From positions 3,539 to 67,538 of the forward strand of contig CAZVLA010000019.1 in assembly GCA_964627805.1 (NCBI GenBank): DNA of 64,000 bases. Direction: 5' to 3'. Positions 26,487 to 35,575 of the stretch are shown piece by piece. Origin of the DNA: CAZAMI01 sp964627805. Lineage in GTDB: Archaea; Thermoproteota; Thermoprotei_A; Sulfolobales; NBVN01. The notes below the pieces were generated by a model that had not been told where the DNA came from, made no database searches, and saw nothing but the letters and a program-made list of their open reading frames with translations. The translations under genes and the position numbers were made by a program. The first letter of the stretch is position 1. Each line of letters begins with the position of its first letter.

Positions 26487-26777
26487 ATGAGCCTAAGCTT
26501 AAGTAAGGAGAGGGGTAAGTTGAAGGGCGTTGATAAGGAGTTAATTAGGAGGGAATTATCTAAGGCGGTACCTGGGCTAATAACGCTACTCGACATATAC
26601 GCCGAGAGTAAGTACGGTACCTCATTCATTGATATCTTACTAGGTGATTTAGGCTTAGCTCATGAGGTAATAATTAAGGCGTTAGGTCATGACGACCTCC
26701 TACTAAAGACTATGTTGAGGGTAATAACGCCAGTAACTAGTAAGAAGTTAATTGATGAGGACATAAGTAAGGACTAA
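26487..26777 (+). CDS. Small protein co-transcribed with KaiC-like ATPase
   Basis: 96 residues, mainly helical, no membrane segment and no Cys. It starts 3 bases after the KaiC-like gene (ATG 26487, with GAGGGGGGTG as ribosome binding site) and has the same codon style, so it is very likely real and translated with it. It begins with a basic stretch (SKERGKLKGVDKELIRREL) followed by hydrophobic helices (AVPGLITLLDIYAE, SFIDILLGDLGLAHEVIIKAL). Its end overlaps the convergent pelota gene by 4 bp. No family was recognised; an adaptor or regulator of the ATPase is a guess from context. Confidence 0.7.
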   Translation: MSLSLSKERGKLKGVDKELIRRELSKAVPGLITLLDIYAESKYGTSFIDILLGDLGLAHEVIIKALGHDDLLLKTMLRVITPVTSKKLIDEDISKD

Positions 26778-27844
26778 CCACTCCTTAAGGACTCCCTAAC
26801 CTCCTGAGATAAGTCGTACCTAAGGATAGCTACTAAGCACCCTAACCCCTTAACCTTCATGTAGGTAGGTGATTCCTTAGGTACTATGATTACCTTAGCA
26901 CCCCTAGACTCGGCCCTACTTATTAACTCCTCGATGGAGTCCCTAACATCACTACTTAGTAACTCCTCACACACGAGTAGCTTCTCGATAGCGTTAGCCT
27001 TAACAGCTACCTCAACATCACCTAATCCGTAAGCGACCCTATCAGGTCTCTTACTTAAGTACTTCATGAACTCACTAATTACCTCCTCAACCTCAACCGT
27101 AGTTAATTCCTTAAGTAACCCCTTAACGACGTCCCTCCTAAGTAACTCCTCAATACCTGCCCTCCCACCAACCGATACTGAGTCCTTAAGTACTTTCTTA
27201 CCCCTAAGTAACTCACTTAACCTCCTAACTACGTAGTCCCTAAGGACCGCTGGTGAACCAACTACGATGAAGTCAGCGTCCTCAACCTTAAGTGCGTCTA
27301 GTACGTACTTAACTATGGTACTCACTAAGTACTCCATGGAGTTAGGGTCCTCACTACTAATACCGGGTAATTCACGATCCATTAAGTACCTAATCCCTTG
27401 GTGGTAAGCAATAGCTATTGATAACTCATCGAAGTCAGTAGCTACGAGTAGCGCCTTAACCCACCTACTACTAGCACTCCTTAACCTCCTAATCTCAGAC
27501 TCACTCCAAGACTCCTTAACGATCTCTAACTCACTACCTACGTCAATATTGAATGTGTGGTGCGACCCCCTAAGCCCGTAGCCGTCCGGCCCCTCAATAA
27601 TTACTCCGTGAATCCTCAACCTAGTAGCGAATGGTTGGAAGTAGACGTTCTTAACCCTAATAGCTAGCACCATAGGTAACCTACGCTTACCCTCACCATC
27701 AATCTTAACATCCCTTAAGGTCCTAGCGACAACTACGTCACCTGGCTTAACGACGTTCTTAAGTACCCATAAGTCATCAGCAGTCTCAACCCTCACCCTA
27801 ACCCTTACCTTACCGCCCCTCTCAATAACGTCGATGATCCTCAC
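26774..27844 (-). CDS. pelA: Ribosome rescue factor Pelota (aPelota/Dom34)
   Basis: A 356-residue protein. The N-terminal Sm-like domain carries ETADDLWVLKNVVKPGD and the SHHTFNI-type basic loop. The central domain has ALLVATDFDELSIAIAYHQG and DADFIVVGSPAVL, and the C-terminal domain (eRF1 domain 3-like) has VAYGLGDVEVAVKANAIEKLLVCEELL and GAKVIIVPKESPTYMKVKGLGCLVAILRY. Length and order match archaeal Pelota, which with aEF1A/ABCE1 splits stalled ribosomes. No GGQ motif is present, as expected. It is a single gene between the KaiC-like operon (convergent) and the dipeptide-binding protein gene. Confidence 0.96.
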   Translation of the reverse strand: MRIIDVIERGGKVRVRVRVETADDLWVLKNVVKPGDVVVARTLRDVKIDGEGKRRLPMVLAIRVKNVYFQPFATRLRIHGVIIEGPDGYGLRGSHHTFNIDVGSELEIVKESWSESEIRRLRSASSRWVKALLVATDFDELSIAIAYHQGIRYLMDRELPGISSEDPNSMEYLVSTIVKYVLDALKVEDADFIVVGSPAVLRDYVVRRLSELLRGKKVLKDSVSVGGRAGIEELLRRDVVKGLLKELTTVEVEEVISEFMKYLSKRPDRVAYGLGDVEVAVKANAIEKLLVCEELLSSDVRDSIEELISRAESRGAKVIIVPKESPTYMKVKGLGCLVAILRYDLSQEVRESLRSG

Positions 27845-27932
27845 TAACTCACCTAAGCTTAAGTAGTTAGGTAGTTAATTAGGTTAGGAAGTTAAATGCG
27901 GTGTTACTTAAGTAAAAACTACTTAATCATTC

Positions 27933-29681
27933 CTAGCCACTAGTCTTGTATATGGTCCAGTAAGGCATAAGCATTACGGGACCTATCTTAATGCCCTCGA
28001 CGTTCTTATGGACAACCACTAGTAACTTACCCTGTAGTATGGGTACGAAGGGTACGTCCTCAGCTAGTAACTCCTGAACCTTCTTATATAGCTCAGCCCT
28101 CTTACTCTTATCAACTAGTACGGATGCTTGATCAAGTAGCTTATCAACCTCGGGGTTACTGTAGCCCGTACCGGTCCACTTGTTAGCTCCACTATGTAGG
28201 AATGGGTATAGGAAGTCGTCGGGGTCTATGTAGTCTGGGTACCAGCCTAGGAGGCACACCATCATCTGACCCTTCCTTAACTGATCTACGTAGGTAGCCC
28301 ACTCACTACTCCTTATAGTAACGGTTATCACTCCAGTAGCTTCTAACTGCTCCTTAATCATCTGAGCTAAGTCAGCCTCAGTATCTCCGTAGTGCGTTGG
28401 TGTGTACCACAGTACTATATGTAGCTTGTGGTTCTCGTCGTAGCCAGCCTTAGCTAGTAACTCCTTAGCTAACTTAATGTTACCGTCGCCGTACTTATCC
28501 TTGAATACGTCTATGTGGCTCCATAATCCCTTAGGTACTAAGCTGTAGAGTGGCTCCATAGTACCTAGGAACACTACCTTAGCTAGTTGAGGTCTGTTAA
28601 TAGCTGCTGCTATGGCTTGCCTAACTAACTTATTCTTAGTTGGGTCCATCTTAGTATTGATTACTAAGTACCTTATGAATGACCCGGGAATCTCGATTAC
28701 CTTGTAGTTCGGGTTCTTAGCTAAGTCCCTATAGTCCGTAGGTCTTAAGGTCCTCCACGCAATATCTACCTCACCCCTCTCGAAGGCTAGCCTAAGGGTT
28801 GCTGCGTCCTTGTAGAACCTAATGATTATTGTCTTAGTCTTAGGTGGTTCACCGTAGTAGTACGGGTTAGCCTTAAGTACTATGTACTGATCCCTCTTGA
28901 AGTCCTCAATACAGTAGGGTCCCGCACCACCCCAAGTAGCGTCACTAACTATCTTATTCGGTGGGTACTTCGGACTTACTGGGAAGTACGGTGGTGTAGC
29001 TACGAGGGCTAGGAAGTAGCTTACGGGCTTCTTAAGTATGAACTCGACCGTGTACTTATCCAGCGCCTTAACGTCCTTAACGAACGTAGTTACTAGCCAT
29101 GAGGGGTCACCCTTAATAGTCATTACCCTCTTAATACTCCTAACTACGTCATCAGCGGTTAGTGGCGTCCCGTCGCAGAACCTAACGTCGTGTCTTAAGT
29201 GGAATATCCATACCTTACCACCCTCCTTAACCTCCCAGCTAGTAGCTATTGCTGGTACGATCTCGTCAGTACCTGGCTTGTACTTAACTAAGCCATCCAT
29301 TATGTTACTCAGTAACTCCCAAGTGAAGAAGTCGTAGGCGTTGCTAGGGTCTATATCAGTTACCTTATCCGTAGTACCTATCACTACCTTCTCAGTTACG
29401 TAGGTCACCTTCCTAGTAGTTACGGTGGTTGTTGTCGGGCTCACCTTCGTGGTTGTTACGGTAGTTACTGCCGTAGTCGTAGCTACTGAAGTAGCTGTTA
29501 CGGTCTTAGTAACGGTTACCGTAGTAGGTGCTGCTGCGGCTGCTACGGTCTTAGTTAGCGTCTTAGTTACTGTATAAGTAGTTGTTACTGGTGGCTTAGC
29601 ACTGCCTGCTACGTAACCCACGACACCAGCAATGACTATAAGTATAGCTAACACAGCATACACTACCTTAGATTCAGGCAT
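27933..29681 (-). CDS. Oligopeptide/dipeptide ABC transporter substrate-binding protein
   Basis: About 582 residues, SBP family 5. It has an N-terminal signal/anchor helix (VVYAVLAILIVIAGVVGYVAG), a Thr-rich linker of about 70 residues (TVTKTLTKTV, TTTTVTTRKV), then the family 5 fold (VIGTTDKVTDIDPSNAYDFF, WEVKEGGKVWIFHLRHDVRFCDGTPLTADDVVRSI, and a C-terminal EDVPFVPILQG). ATG 29681 is chosen because AGGTG sits just upstream; GTG 29690 lies within that site. It is divergent from the permease/ATPase genes at 29805-33621, with a minus-strand TATA (TTATAAA) at 29714-29720. The linker resembles that of the sugar-binding protein at 4021. Confidence 0.93.
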   Translation of the reverse strand: MPESKVVYAVLAILIVIAGVVGYVAGSAKPPVTTTYTVTKTLTKTVAAAAAPTTVTVTKTVTATSVATTTAVTTVTTTKVSPTTTTVTTRKVTYVTEKVVIGTTDKVTDIDPSNAYDFFTWELLSNIMDGLVKYKPGTDEIVPAIATSWEVKEGGKVWIFHLRHDVRFCDGTPLTADDVVRSIKRVMTIKGDPSWLVTTFVKDVKALDKYTVEFILKKPVSYFLALVATPPYFPVSPKYPPNKIVSDATWGGAGPYCIEDFKRDQYIVLKANPYYYGEPPKTKTIIIRFYKDAATLRLAFERGEVDIAWRTLRPTDYRDLAKNPNYKVIEIPGSFIRYLVINTKMDPTKNKLVRQAIAAAINRPQLAKVVFLGTMEPLYSLVPKGLWSHIDVFKDKYGDGNIKLAKELLAKAGYDENHKLHIVLWYTPTHYGDTEADLAQMIKEQLEATGVITVTIRSSEWATYVDQLRKGQMMVCLLGWYPDYIDPDDFLYPFLHSGANKWTGTGYSNPEVDKLLDQASVLVDKSKRAELYKKVQELLAEDVPFVPILQGKLLVVVHKNVEGIKIGPVMLMPYWTIYKTSG

Positions 29682-29713
29682 GAGTTGCACCTTAAACTAA
29701 CCTACAGTGGAGG

Positions 29714-29720
29714 TTTATAA
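29714..29720 (-). promoter_or_regulatory. TATA box of dipeptide-binding protein gene
   Basis: TTATAAA on the minus strand, 33 bases before the chosen ATG, so transcription would begin about 10 bases before the start codon, just around the AGGTG ribosome binding site. Confidence 0.5.
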
Positions 29721-29804
29721 GGTTTATGCGTGAATGAATCCTTTACATAGGGAGTTAAGAATAAATTCTACTTACCCGCTACTACTTGGGTTAGGTGCTA
29801 GGCT

Positions 29805-30815
29805 ATGGGGCTGGGGAGGTACGTAGCTACCCGAGCCTTACTCATAATACCTACGGTCCTCATACTATATACCTTAGTATTCCTAATACTTAGGGTACTA
29901 CCCGGTAACCCAGTAATAGCTGCCTTAGGTACTAAGAACATACCTCCTGAGCAACTACATAAGTTAATGGCTGAGTTAGGCCTTAATAAACCACTCTACG
30001 TCCAGTACTTCGATTACTTATGGAGGGTACTCCACGGCGACTTCGGTACTAGCATGGTTATTAGGGGCCGTAGCATAACGGCCGACATACTTGAGAGGTT
30101 ACCAGCTACTATAGAGCTCTCAGTAGCTGGGTTAATAGTTAGTTTAGTTATTGGTTTACTCACAGGCTTAGGAGCTTCAGTTAAGAAGGACACGCCAGTC
30201 GATGCTGGCTTAAGGATATTCGGTGCAGTAACTTACACACTATTCATTCCTTGGTTAGGGCTACTCTTCCAGCTAATCTTCGGTGTTTGGCTACACCTAC
30301 TACCAGTTAGTGGGAGGATCGACCCTAGTATACAGCTCAAGACAGTTACTGGGTTCTACATACTAGACTCGATAATAACGCATAATTGGGTAGCACTTAA
30401 GAGTTGCTTAGCCCACCTAATACTCCCAGCCATTACGTTAGGTCTAGTACTTAGCGGCCCCTACACGAGGTTAGTTAGGAGTAACATGATTAAGCAGCTA
30501 GAGTCTAACTACGTATTCGCTTACTTAGCTAGGGGCGTTAGGAATAGGAAGGTGATAATGCATGCGTTGAGGAACGCCCTAATACCCGTAGTCACTTACG
30601 CAGGGCTTCAATTCGCTCTACTACTAGGTGGTGCCGTACTTACTGAGACGACCTACGACTGGCCAGGGATAGGTACTTACTTAGTTGAGAAGGTTAGCTA
30701 TAGGGACTACCCAGCAGTTCAAGCAGTAGTTATCGTGTTCGCGTTCTTCGTTGGTTTAATAAGCTTAATCGTTGACCTAATCTACGCCTTCCTAGACCCT
30801 AGGATAAGGTATTGA
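29805..30815 (+). CDS. Dipeptide ABC transporter permease (DppB-like)
   Basis: A 336-residue membrane protein of the DppB/OppB type: first helix LLIIPTVLILYTLVFLILRVLPGNP, long extracellular part with HGDFGTSM, and EAA-type loop (YVFAYLARGVRNRKVIMHALRNALIPV). ATG 29805 has TAGGTG upstream. It is the first gene of a plus-strand operon of four, permease-permease-ATPase-ATPase, and works with the divergent binding protein. Confidence 0.93.
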   Translation: MGLGRYVATRALLIIPTVLILYTLVFLILRVLPGNPVIAALGTKNIPPEQLHKLMAELGLNKPLYVQYFDYLWRVLHGDFGTSMVIRGRSITADILERLPATIELSVAGLIVSLVIGLLTGLGASVKKDTPVDAGLRIFGAVTYTLFIPWLGLLFQLIFGVWLHLLPVSGRIDPSIQLKTVTGFYILDSIITHNWVALKSCLAHLILPAITLGLVLSGPYTRLVRSNMIKQLESNYVFAYLARGVRNRKVIMHALRNALIPVVTYAGLQFALLLGGAVLTETTYDWPGIGTYLVEKVSYRDYPAVQAVVIVFAFFVGLISLIVDLIYAFLDPRIRY

Positions 30816-30830
30816 GGGGGTGGTTAGTTA

Positions 30831-31697
30831 GTGGAGGTACTGGGTAAGTTAGTTAGTAAGGTGCTTAAGTCACTAGCACCCTCAGTACCTGAACGTGGTA
30901 GGGGTATGGTCTACGTAGGTCTAGGTATAGTACTTGCTGTGGTATTCATGGCTGCTGCAGCCCCCCTACTAACTCCTTACGACCCTACGAAGTCAGTAGC
31001 TGATCCTTTCCTACCACCTAGTTGGGGGCACCCATGCGGTACTAATAAGTTAGGTATGGATATGTGGTCTAGGATAGTCTACGGTGCTAGGACAGTACTC
31101 TACGTAGTGTTCTCAGCGATAGCCCTCAGTATGGCCGTAGGCGTTCCTCTAGGGTTAATCAGTGGTTACTTCGGTGGTAAGGTTGATAGGGTACTGAGTA
31201 TGGTTATGGACGCTATATACGCCTTCCCTAGCTTAGTACTAGCTATTACGTTAGCGGTAGCTCTAGGGCCTAGCTTAGTTAATGCGGCTATAGCGATAGC
31301 TGTTGTCTACGTACCTACGTACTTCAGGATGGTTAGGGGGCAGGTACTGAGTATTAAGGAGGAGCTCTTCGTTGAGATGACTAGGGTCTTAGGGCTACCT
31401 ACGAAGGACATACTATTTAAGCATATACTACCCCACCTACTACCCACCATAATGGTGGTGTTCAGCTTAAGCGCTACGGACGCCGTACTCACTGAAGCAG
31501 CACTTAGTTACTTAGGACTATCGGTTCAGTTCCCAACACCTGACTGGGGCTACGACCTATACAGGGGTAAGGGCTTCGTACTCTCGGGTTACTGGTGGTT
31601 AATATTCTTCCCTGGACTCATGATTACCCTACTAGCTGCTGGGTTCGCATTAGTTGGTGAGGGGCTTAGTGAGCAGGTTAGGAGGGAGGTGATGTGA
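30831..31697 (+). CDS. Dipeptide ABC transporter permease (DppC-like)
   Basis: A 288-residue permease of the DppC/OppC type, with N-terminal helix, the typical PHPCGTDxLGRD-like segment in the form HPCGTNKLGMDMWSRIVYGAR, and the EAA loop VEMTRVLGLPTKDILFKHILPHLLP. GTG start with GGGGTGG upstream, 15 bases after dppB-like. Its stop overlaps the start of the ATPase gene. Confidence 0.93.
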   Translation: MEVLGKLVSKVLKSLAPSVPERGRGMVYVGLGIVLAVVFMAAAAPLLTPYDPTKSVADPFLPPSWGHPCGTNKLGMDMWSRIVYGARTVLYVVFSAIALSMAVGVPLGLISGYFGGKVDRVLSMVMDAIYAFPSLVLAITLAVALGPSLVNAAIAIAVVYVPTYFRMVRGQVLSIKEELFVEMTRVLGLPTKDILFKHILPHLLPTIMVVFSLSATDAVLTEAALSYLGLSVQFPTPDWGYDLYRGKGFVLSGYWWLIFFPGLMITLLAAGFALVGEGLSEQVRREVM

Positions 31698-32647
31698 TGG
31701 AGCCCCTACTCAAGGTTGAGGACTTAACGGTGTATTACTTCACTAGGAAGGGCGTCGTTAGGGCTGTTGAGGATGTTAATCTAGAGGCTTACGCAGGTGA
31801 TGCAGTAGCCTTAGTTGGTGAGTCAGGTAGTGGTAAGTCGACGCTGGGTTACGCATTACTTAAGATAATACCGCCGCCGGGTAGGATAGTTAAGGGTAGG
31901 GTAGTTATTGATGGTGTGGACGTAACTTCGCTGGAGGGTGAGGAGTTAAGGAGGGTTAGGGGGTCCTTAGTATCTATAGTCTTTCAAGACCCATTCACTA
32001 CCCTAGACCCGGTTAGGAGGGTTGGTGATCAAGTAGCTGAGGTACTTACTGAGCATGGAGTACCTAAGGAGGAGGCTAGGGCTAGGGTTAAGGAGTTACT
32101 GACGTCCGTTGGGTTACCGCCTAGGTTATTCAATGCCTACCCCCACCAACTATCGGGTGGTCAGAGGCAGAGAGTAGCTATCGCTATGGCCGTAGCACTG
32201 AAGCCTAAGGTAATAGTAGCTGACGAACCAACCACAGCCCTAGACGTAGTTGTTCAGAGGCAGATAATGGACCTACTAGACCGTATTAGGGCTTCAGGAG
32301 CTACTATCGTGTTAATAACTCACGACATAGCATTAGCTGCTGAGAGAGCTACTAAGATAGCCGTCATGTACGCGGGTAGGATCGTTGAGTACGGACCTAA
32401 GGACGAGGTACTGAACTCCCCACAACACCCCTACACGAAGGGGTTACTAGCTTCAGTACCTACTCTAGAGAGTAGTGAGTGGCCCAAACCAATACCGGGT
32501 GTGCCCCCCGACTTAAGGAACCCACCACCTGGCTGTAGGTTCTGGCCTAGGTGCCCGTACGCTACTGATGAGTGTAGGAGGTACTTACCTAAGTTAGTTA
32601 GGGTAGGTCCTAACCACTACGTAGCTTGCTTAATGGTTGGGAGGTGA
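31697..32647 (+). CDS. Dipeptide ABC transporter ATPase (DppD-like)
   Basis: A 316-residue ATPase: Walker A GESGSGKSTLGYALL, signature LSGGQRQRVAIAMAVAL, Walker B VIVADEPTTALDVVVQ, switch VLITHDIALA. The C-terminal oligopeptide domain has the Cys set GCRFWPRCPYATDEC...ACL that binds an Fe-S cluster in some Dpp/Opp ATPases. ATG 31697 follows GGTGAT directly; its first bases overlap the permease stop. It pairs with the next ATPase. Confidence 0.94.
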   Translation: MEPLLKVEDLTVYYFTRKGVVRAVEDVNLEAYAGDAVALVGESGSGKSTLGYALLKIIPPPGRIVKGRVVIDGVDVTSLEGEELRRVRGSLVSIVFQDPFTTLDPVRRVGDQVAEVLTEHGVPKEEARARVKELLTSVGLPPRLFNAYPHQLSGGQRQRVAIAMAVALKPKVIVADEPTTALDVVVQRQIMDLLDRIRASGATIVLITHDIALAAERATKIAVMYAGRIVEYGPKDEVLNSPQHPYTKGLLASVPTLESSEWPKPIPGVPPDLRNPPPGCRFWPRCPYATDECRRYLPKLVRVGPNHYVACLMVGR

Positions 32648-33621
32648 TGGGTGTGGAGCCGCTACTTAAGTTAATTAATGTTAGGAAGTACTTCGAGGTA
32701 GGTACCTTCGGTGTTAAGAGGATCGTTAAGGCGGTTGATGGGGTCTCCCTAAGTATTAAGCGTGGTGAGACCTTAGGACTCGTTGGTGAGTCCGGTTGCG
32801 GTAAGTCAACCTTAGGTAGGGTAATCCTTAGGGTCTACAGACCCACGTCGGGTAAGGTAGTATTTGATGGTGTAGACATTACGGACTTACCCGAGAGTAG
32901 GTTGAGGGGTTTGAGGAGGAGGATGCAGTTAATACCTCAGGACCCCTACGCAAGCTTCAACCCACTAAAGACGGTTGGTTACGCATTAATTGAGCCCCTA
33001 GTGACTCACGGAGTAGCTACACCTGAGGAGGCTAGGGAGTTAGCTCTTAAGATGCTTGATAGGGTAGGGTTAACACCACCTGAGGAGTTCTTCGGTAGGA
33101 AGCCCTACCAATTCAGTGGTGGTCAGCTTCAGAGGGTAGCTATTGCTAGGGCTATGCTACTTAAGCCGGACTTAGTAGTTGCTGATGAGCCTACGTCGAG
33201 CCTAGACGTATCGATTAGGGCTTCAATACTTGAGCTCCTTAGGGAGTTTAAGGAGGGCCTTAACCAAGCACTAATATTCATTACCCACGACTTAGCGTTA
33301 GCTAAGTTAGTATCTGATAGGTTAGCTGTTATGTACTTAGGTAGGGTAGTTGAGGAAGCACCTACTAATGAGTTATTCAGTAACCCCCTACACCCATACA
33401 CACTAGCCCTACTAACAGCGATACCTAAGCTAGGTAAGTACAGACCTAAGGAGGAGGTAGTACTTAAGGGTGAGGTACCGGACGCCTCAAGAATACCTAA
33501 GGGTTGTAGGCTACACCCTAGGTGCCCATACGCAACAGGGAAGTGTAGGTCTGAAGAACCTGAGTTAGTCGAGGTCAGTAAGGGGCATTACGTAGCCTGC
33601 TGGAGGGTGTTGAGGGCTTAA
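32647..33621 (+). CDS. Dipeptide ABC transporter ATPase (DppF-like)
   Basis: About 324 residues: Walker A GESGCGKSTLGRVIL, signature FSGGQLQRVAIARAML, Walker B LVVADEPTSSLDVSI, switch IFITHDLALA, and the C-terminal Cys set GCRLHPRCPYATGKC...ACW. Start chosen at ATG 32647, which overlaps the stop of the DppD-like gene (TGATG); an in-frame TTG at 32626 is less likely. Last gene of the dipeptide importer operon; it ends against a convergent small regulator gene. Confidence 0.93.
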   Translation: MGVEPLLKLINVRKYFEVGTFGVKRIVKAVDGVSLSIKRGETLGLVGESGCGKSTLGRVILRVYRPTSGKVVFDGVDITDLPESRLRGLRRRMQLIPQDPYASFNPLKTVGYALIEPLVTHGVATPEEARELALKMLDRVGLTPPEEFFGRKPYQFSGGQLQRVAIARAMLLKPDLVVADEPTSSLDVSIRASILELLREFKEGLNQALIFITHDLALAKLVSDRLAVMYLGRVVEEAPTNELFSNPLHPYTLALLTAIPKLGKYRPKEEVVLKGEVPDASRIPKGCRLHPRCPYATGKCRSEEPELVEVSKGHYVACWRVLRA

Positions 33622-33950
33622 CTACCGTGTAATATATTAACTAACCTACTAAGCATTAACTCCCCCAACCTACTTAACCTACACTCACCACCTAAGTACT
33701 CAATCAACCCCATATCAGCTAATCTACTAAGGACCCTACCTAAGTGCTTAGGGTCAGTACCTAAGGTGTTGCTTAAGTCCTCAATACTTACTGAGCAATT
33801 ACCTAGCCTCATAAGCTCAACCATTACCCTCAAGTACATCAAGGCGTTAGGTACGTAAGTACCTACCCTCTTCGCCTCACTAAAGACTCCCTTACTCCTT
33901 ACTGTAGGCTTGCCTGCCCTGACCCTACTCAGCACCCTGTAGTAATTCAT
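33618..33950 (-). CDS. Small winged-helix regulator
   Basis: About 110 residues. A winged helix is readable from ALMYLRVMVELMRLGN through VSIEDLSNTLGTDPKHLGRVLSRLADMGLIEY to a short wing and RLSRLGELML. The layout resembles Rrf2- or MarR-like domains, but no Cys cluster set is seen. ATG 33959 overlaps a TATA-like TTTATAT, so ATG 33950 is the more sensible start. It touches the end of the dipeptide importer operon tail to tail. The target is unknown. Confidence 0.7.
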   Translation of the reverse strand: MNYYRVLSRVRAGKPTVRSKGVFSEAKRVGTYVPNALMYLRVMVELMRLGNCSVSIEDLSNTLGTDPKHLGRVLSRLADMGLIEYLGGECRLSRLGELMLSRLVNILHGS

Positions 33951-34039
33951 CGGGTACATATAAATCCCTAATCCCTAAAACGACTTAAGTTACTCAGTAC
34001 CTTTACGTTAGGTATGTTAATCGTTAAAGAGGGTTTTCG

Positions 34040-34062
34040 TTAAGTTAGAGATCCTAACTTAA
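34040..34062. repeat. Perfect 9 bp inverted repeat (candidate operator or terminator)
   Basis: TTAAGTTAG-AGATC-CTAACTTAA. It lies between the end of the PhoU/TrkA-C gene and the start of the small regulator gene, both on the minus strand. Its core GTTAG-nnATC-CTAAC matches the repeat before sufC (14470-14488) in 13 of 15 bases, and AGATCCTAACT recurs at 22630-22640. Confidence 0.45.
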
Positions 34063-34110
34063 TTGAGGTTAGTGAGTAGGGGTCGAAATCACTTATGCTG
34101 TTTAAGACTG

Positions 34111-35352
34111 TCACTCAGTAACTACCTCCTCAATCTCCTCCTCCTTACCGTACCTACTCATTAACTGAATTAACTCATCCTCAAGTACGGTCGGGTACAT
34201 TACTAGGACCTCATCACCTGGGTTAGCAACTACCTTACGTATGTTGTATGGGGTTATAGCTACCCACTCACCACCCTTCCTAACAGCTAGTACTGAAGCA
34301 CCTAACTCCTCAAGCTCATCAGCTAACTTAGTAGCTTCAATCTTCTTAGCTAGCTTAAATAACCTAACACGCTCACCGCTGGACTCAACCATTTCGGAGA
34401 GTACTTCACGGTACTCATCCTTAGCTGGTAGGGTTATTGAGTAGGCTATAGCGTCGGTTATGTCCTCTAACCTAGTAGTGAGCATTAGTAAGGCGTACTT
34501 ATTCCTACTACTTAATGCTTCAGACTTCATTATTAAGTCGGATACCTTAAGTCTTAAGCTATCGAAGAAGCTCTCAATCTCCATAACCTCCTCAACCATT
34601 TCAGGGTCTTGAGCCTTCATCTGGTAGTGAGCTAAGTCGTTGAGGAGGTATATGATGTCTATCATTGAGTCTATATGAGTCATTATCTCCCTAACCTCAT
34701 TAGGTGGTTCCTCACCGATTAACTCAGGCTTACCTAACGCCTTAAGTAAGTCATTTATGTTCTCCTTAACACCGTTTACGTACAGCCTATCACCCTCCTC
34801 AATAATCACGTCCTCAGTAGGTATTAGGATCCACCTACCTCCCCTCAAGATAGCTATGGGCTCGACTGCGTACTCCTCCTTAACGTAACCTACTGACTTA
34901 CCAACTAACCAATCCCTACCCTTAACCTTAGCAGTTACTACGTCACTTAAGTATACGTAGTACCTGTAGATCTCCTCAGTAGGTCCGTAACCACTTATCG
35001 ATAGGTACGCTAGGTCCTTGAAGGCGTCAGTCACCTTATCAGCACCTAGTACGTATATGTAGAGTGGTAGAGCACCTATGGCCTTACTAACGTTATGACC
35101 GACGGTTAGGGCTGCATGTATGAGTAACTGGTAGGCCGTACTATCCACAGCACTCTCTAAGTCGATTATGTGCCTAGCAATCCACTTCTCACCAGACAGG
35201 TAGGAGTAAGTACCTAACTCGACAACAGTCTTTAAGTAGAGGCTAAGCTCCCTCAACTTCTCAGTAACTGATACGGGTTCGTACCTGAATGGCTTAGGCT
35301 TAATATGAAGCATTCGGTGAGTATCCTCACTTACGTGAGGGCCTCCACTCAT
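34111..35352 (-). CDS. PhoU-like/TrkA-C (RCK_C) domain regulator of ion transport
   Basis: About 413 residues. The N-terminal part (VTEKLRELSLYLKTVVELGTYSYL) and a second helical part (MIDIIYLLNDLAHYQMKAQDPEMVEEVMEIE) look like PhoU three-helix units. Each is followed by a TrkA-C/RCK_C-like segment: VGKSVGYVKEEYAVEPIAILRGG...EGDRLYV and LGASVLAVRKGGEWVAI...PGDEVLVM. ATG 35352 is chosen because a minus-strand TATA (35377-35384) puts transcription start about 35355. It is divergent from an MgtE-type transporter, and such pairs are typical of archaeal SLC41/MgtE systems, where this protein probably gates or senses. Confidence 0.8.
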   Translation of the reverse strand: MSGGPHVSEDTHRMLHIKPKPFRYEPVSVTEKLRELSLYLKTVVELGTYSYLSGEKWIARHIIDLESAVDSTAYQLLIHAALTVGHNVSKAIGALPLYIYVLGADKVTDAFKDLAYLSISGYGPTEEIYRYYVYLSDVVTAKVKGRDWLVGKSVGYVKEEYAVEPIAILRGGRWILIPTEDVIIEEGDRLYVNGVKENINDLLKALGKPELIGEEPPNEVREIMTHIDSMIDIIYLLNDLAHYQMKAQDPEMVEEVMEIESFFDSLRLKVSDLIMKSEALSSRNKYALLMLTTRLEDITDAIAYSITLPAKDEYREVLSEMVESSGERVRLFKLAKKIEATKLADELEELGASVLAVRKGGEWVAITPYNIRKVVANPGDEVLVMYPTVLEDELIQLMSRYGKEEEIEEVVTE

Positions 35353-35532
35353 CTCCCTTCTCCAGACCTCCTCACCATATAAAACTACGGAGTTTATAAC
35401 TATGACACCCACGAGTACCTAGGTAGTTCCTTCAGACTCAATGATGGGGTATTATCAGTTCGCGACCTCAACATCACTAATCAGTCATTAAGTACTCATC
35501 ACCCCTCAAGAACCCTAAGTACCTCACTCCCC

Positions 35533-35544
35533 TTTAATTTATAT
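35533..35544 (+). promoter_or_regulatory. TATA-like element before MgtE-type gene
   Basis: TTTAATTTATAT overlaps an in-frame ATG at 35543. If it is the TATA box, transcription begins near 35565, which excludes that ATG and favours TTG 35576, with GAGGGG just upstream, as start. Confidence 0.45.
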
Positions 35545-35575
35545 GTACCTAAGTAATTATTCACGGCTGAGGGGC

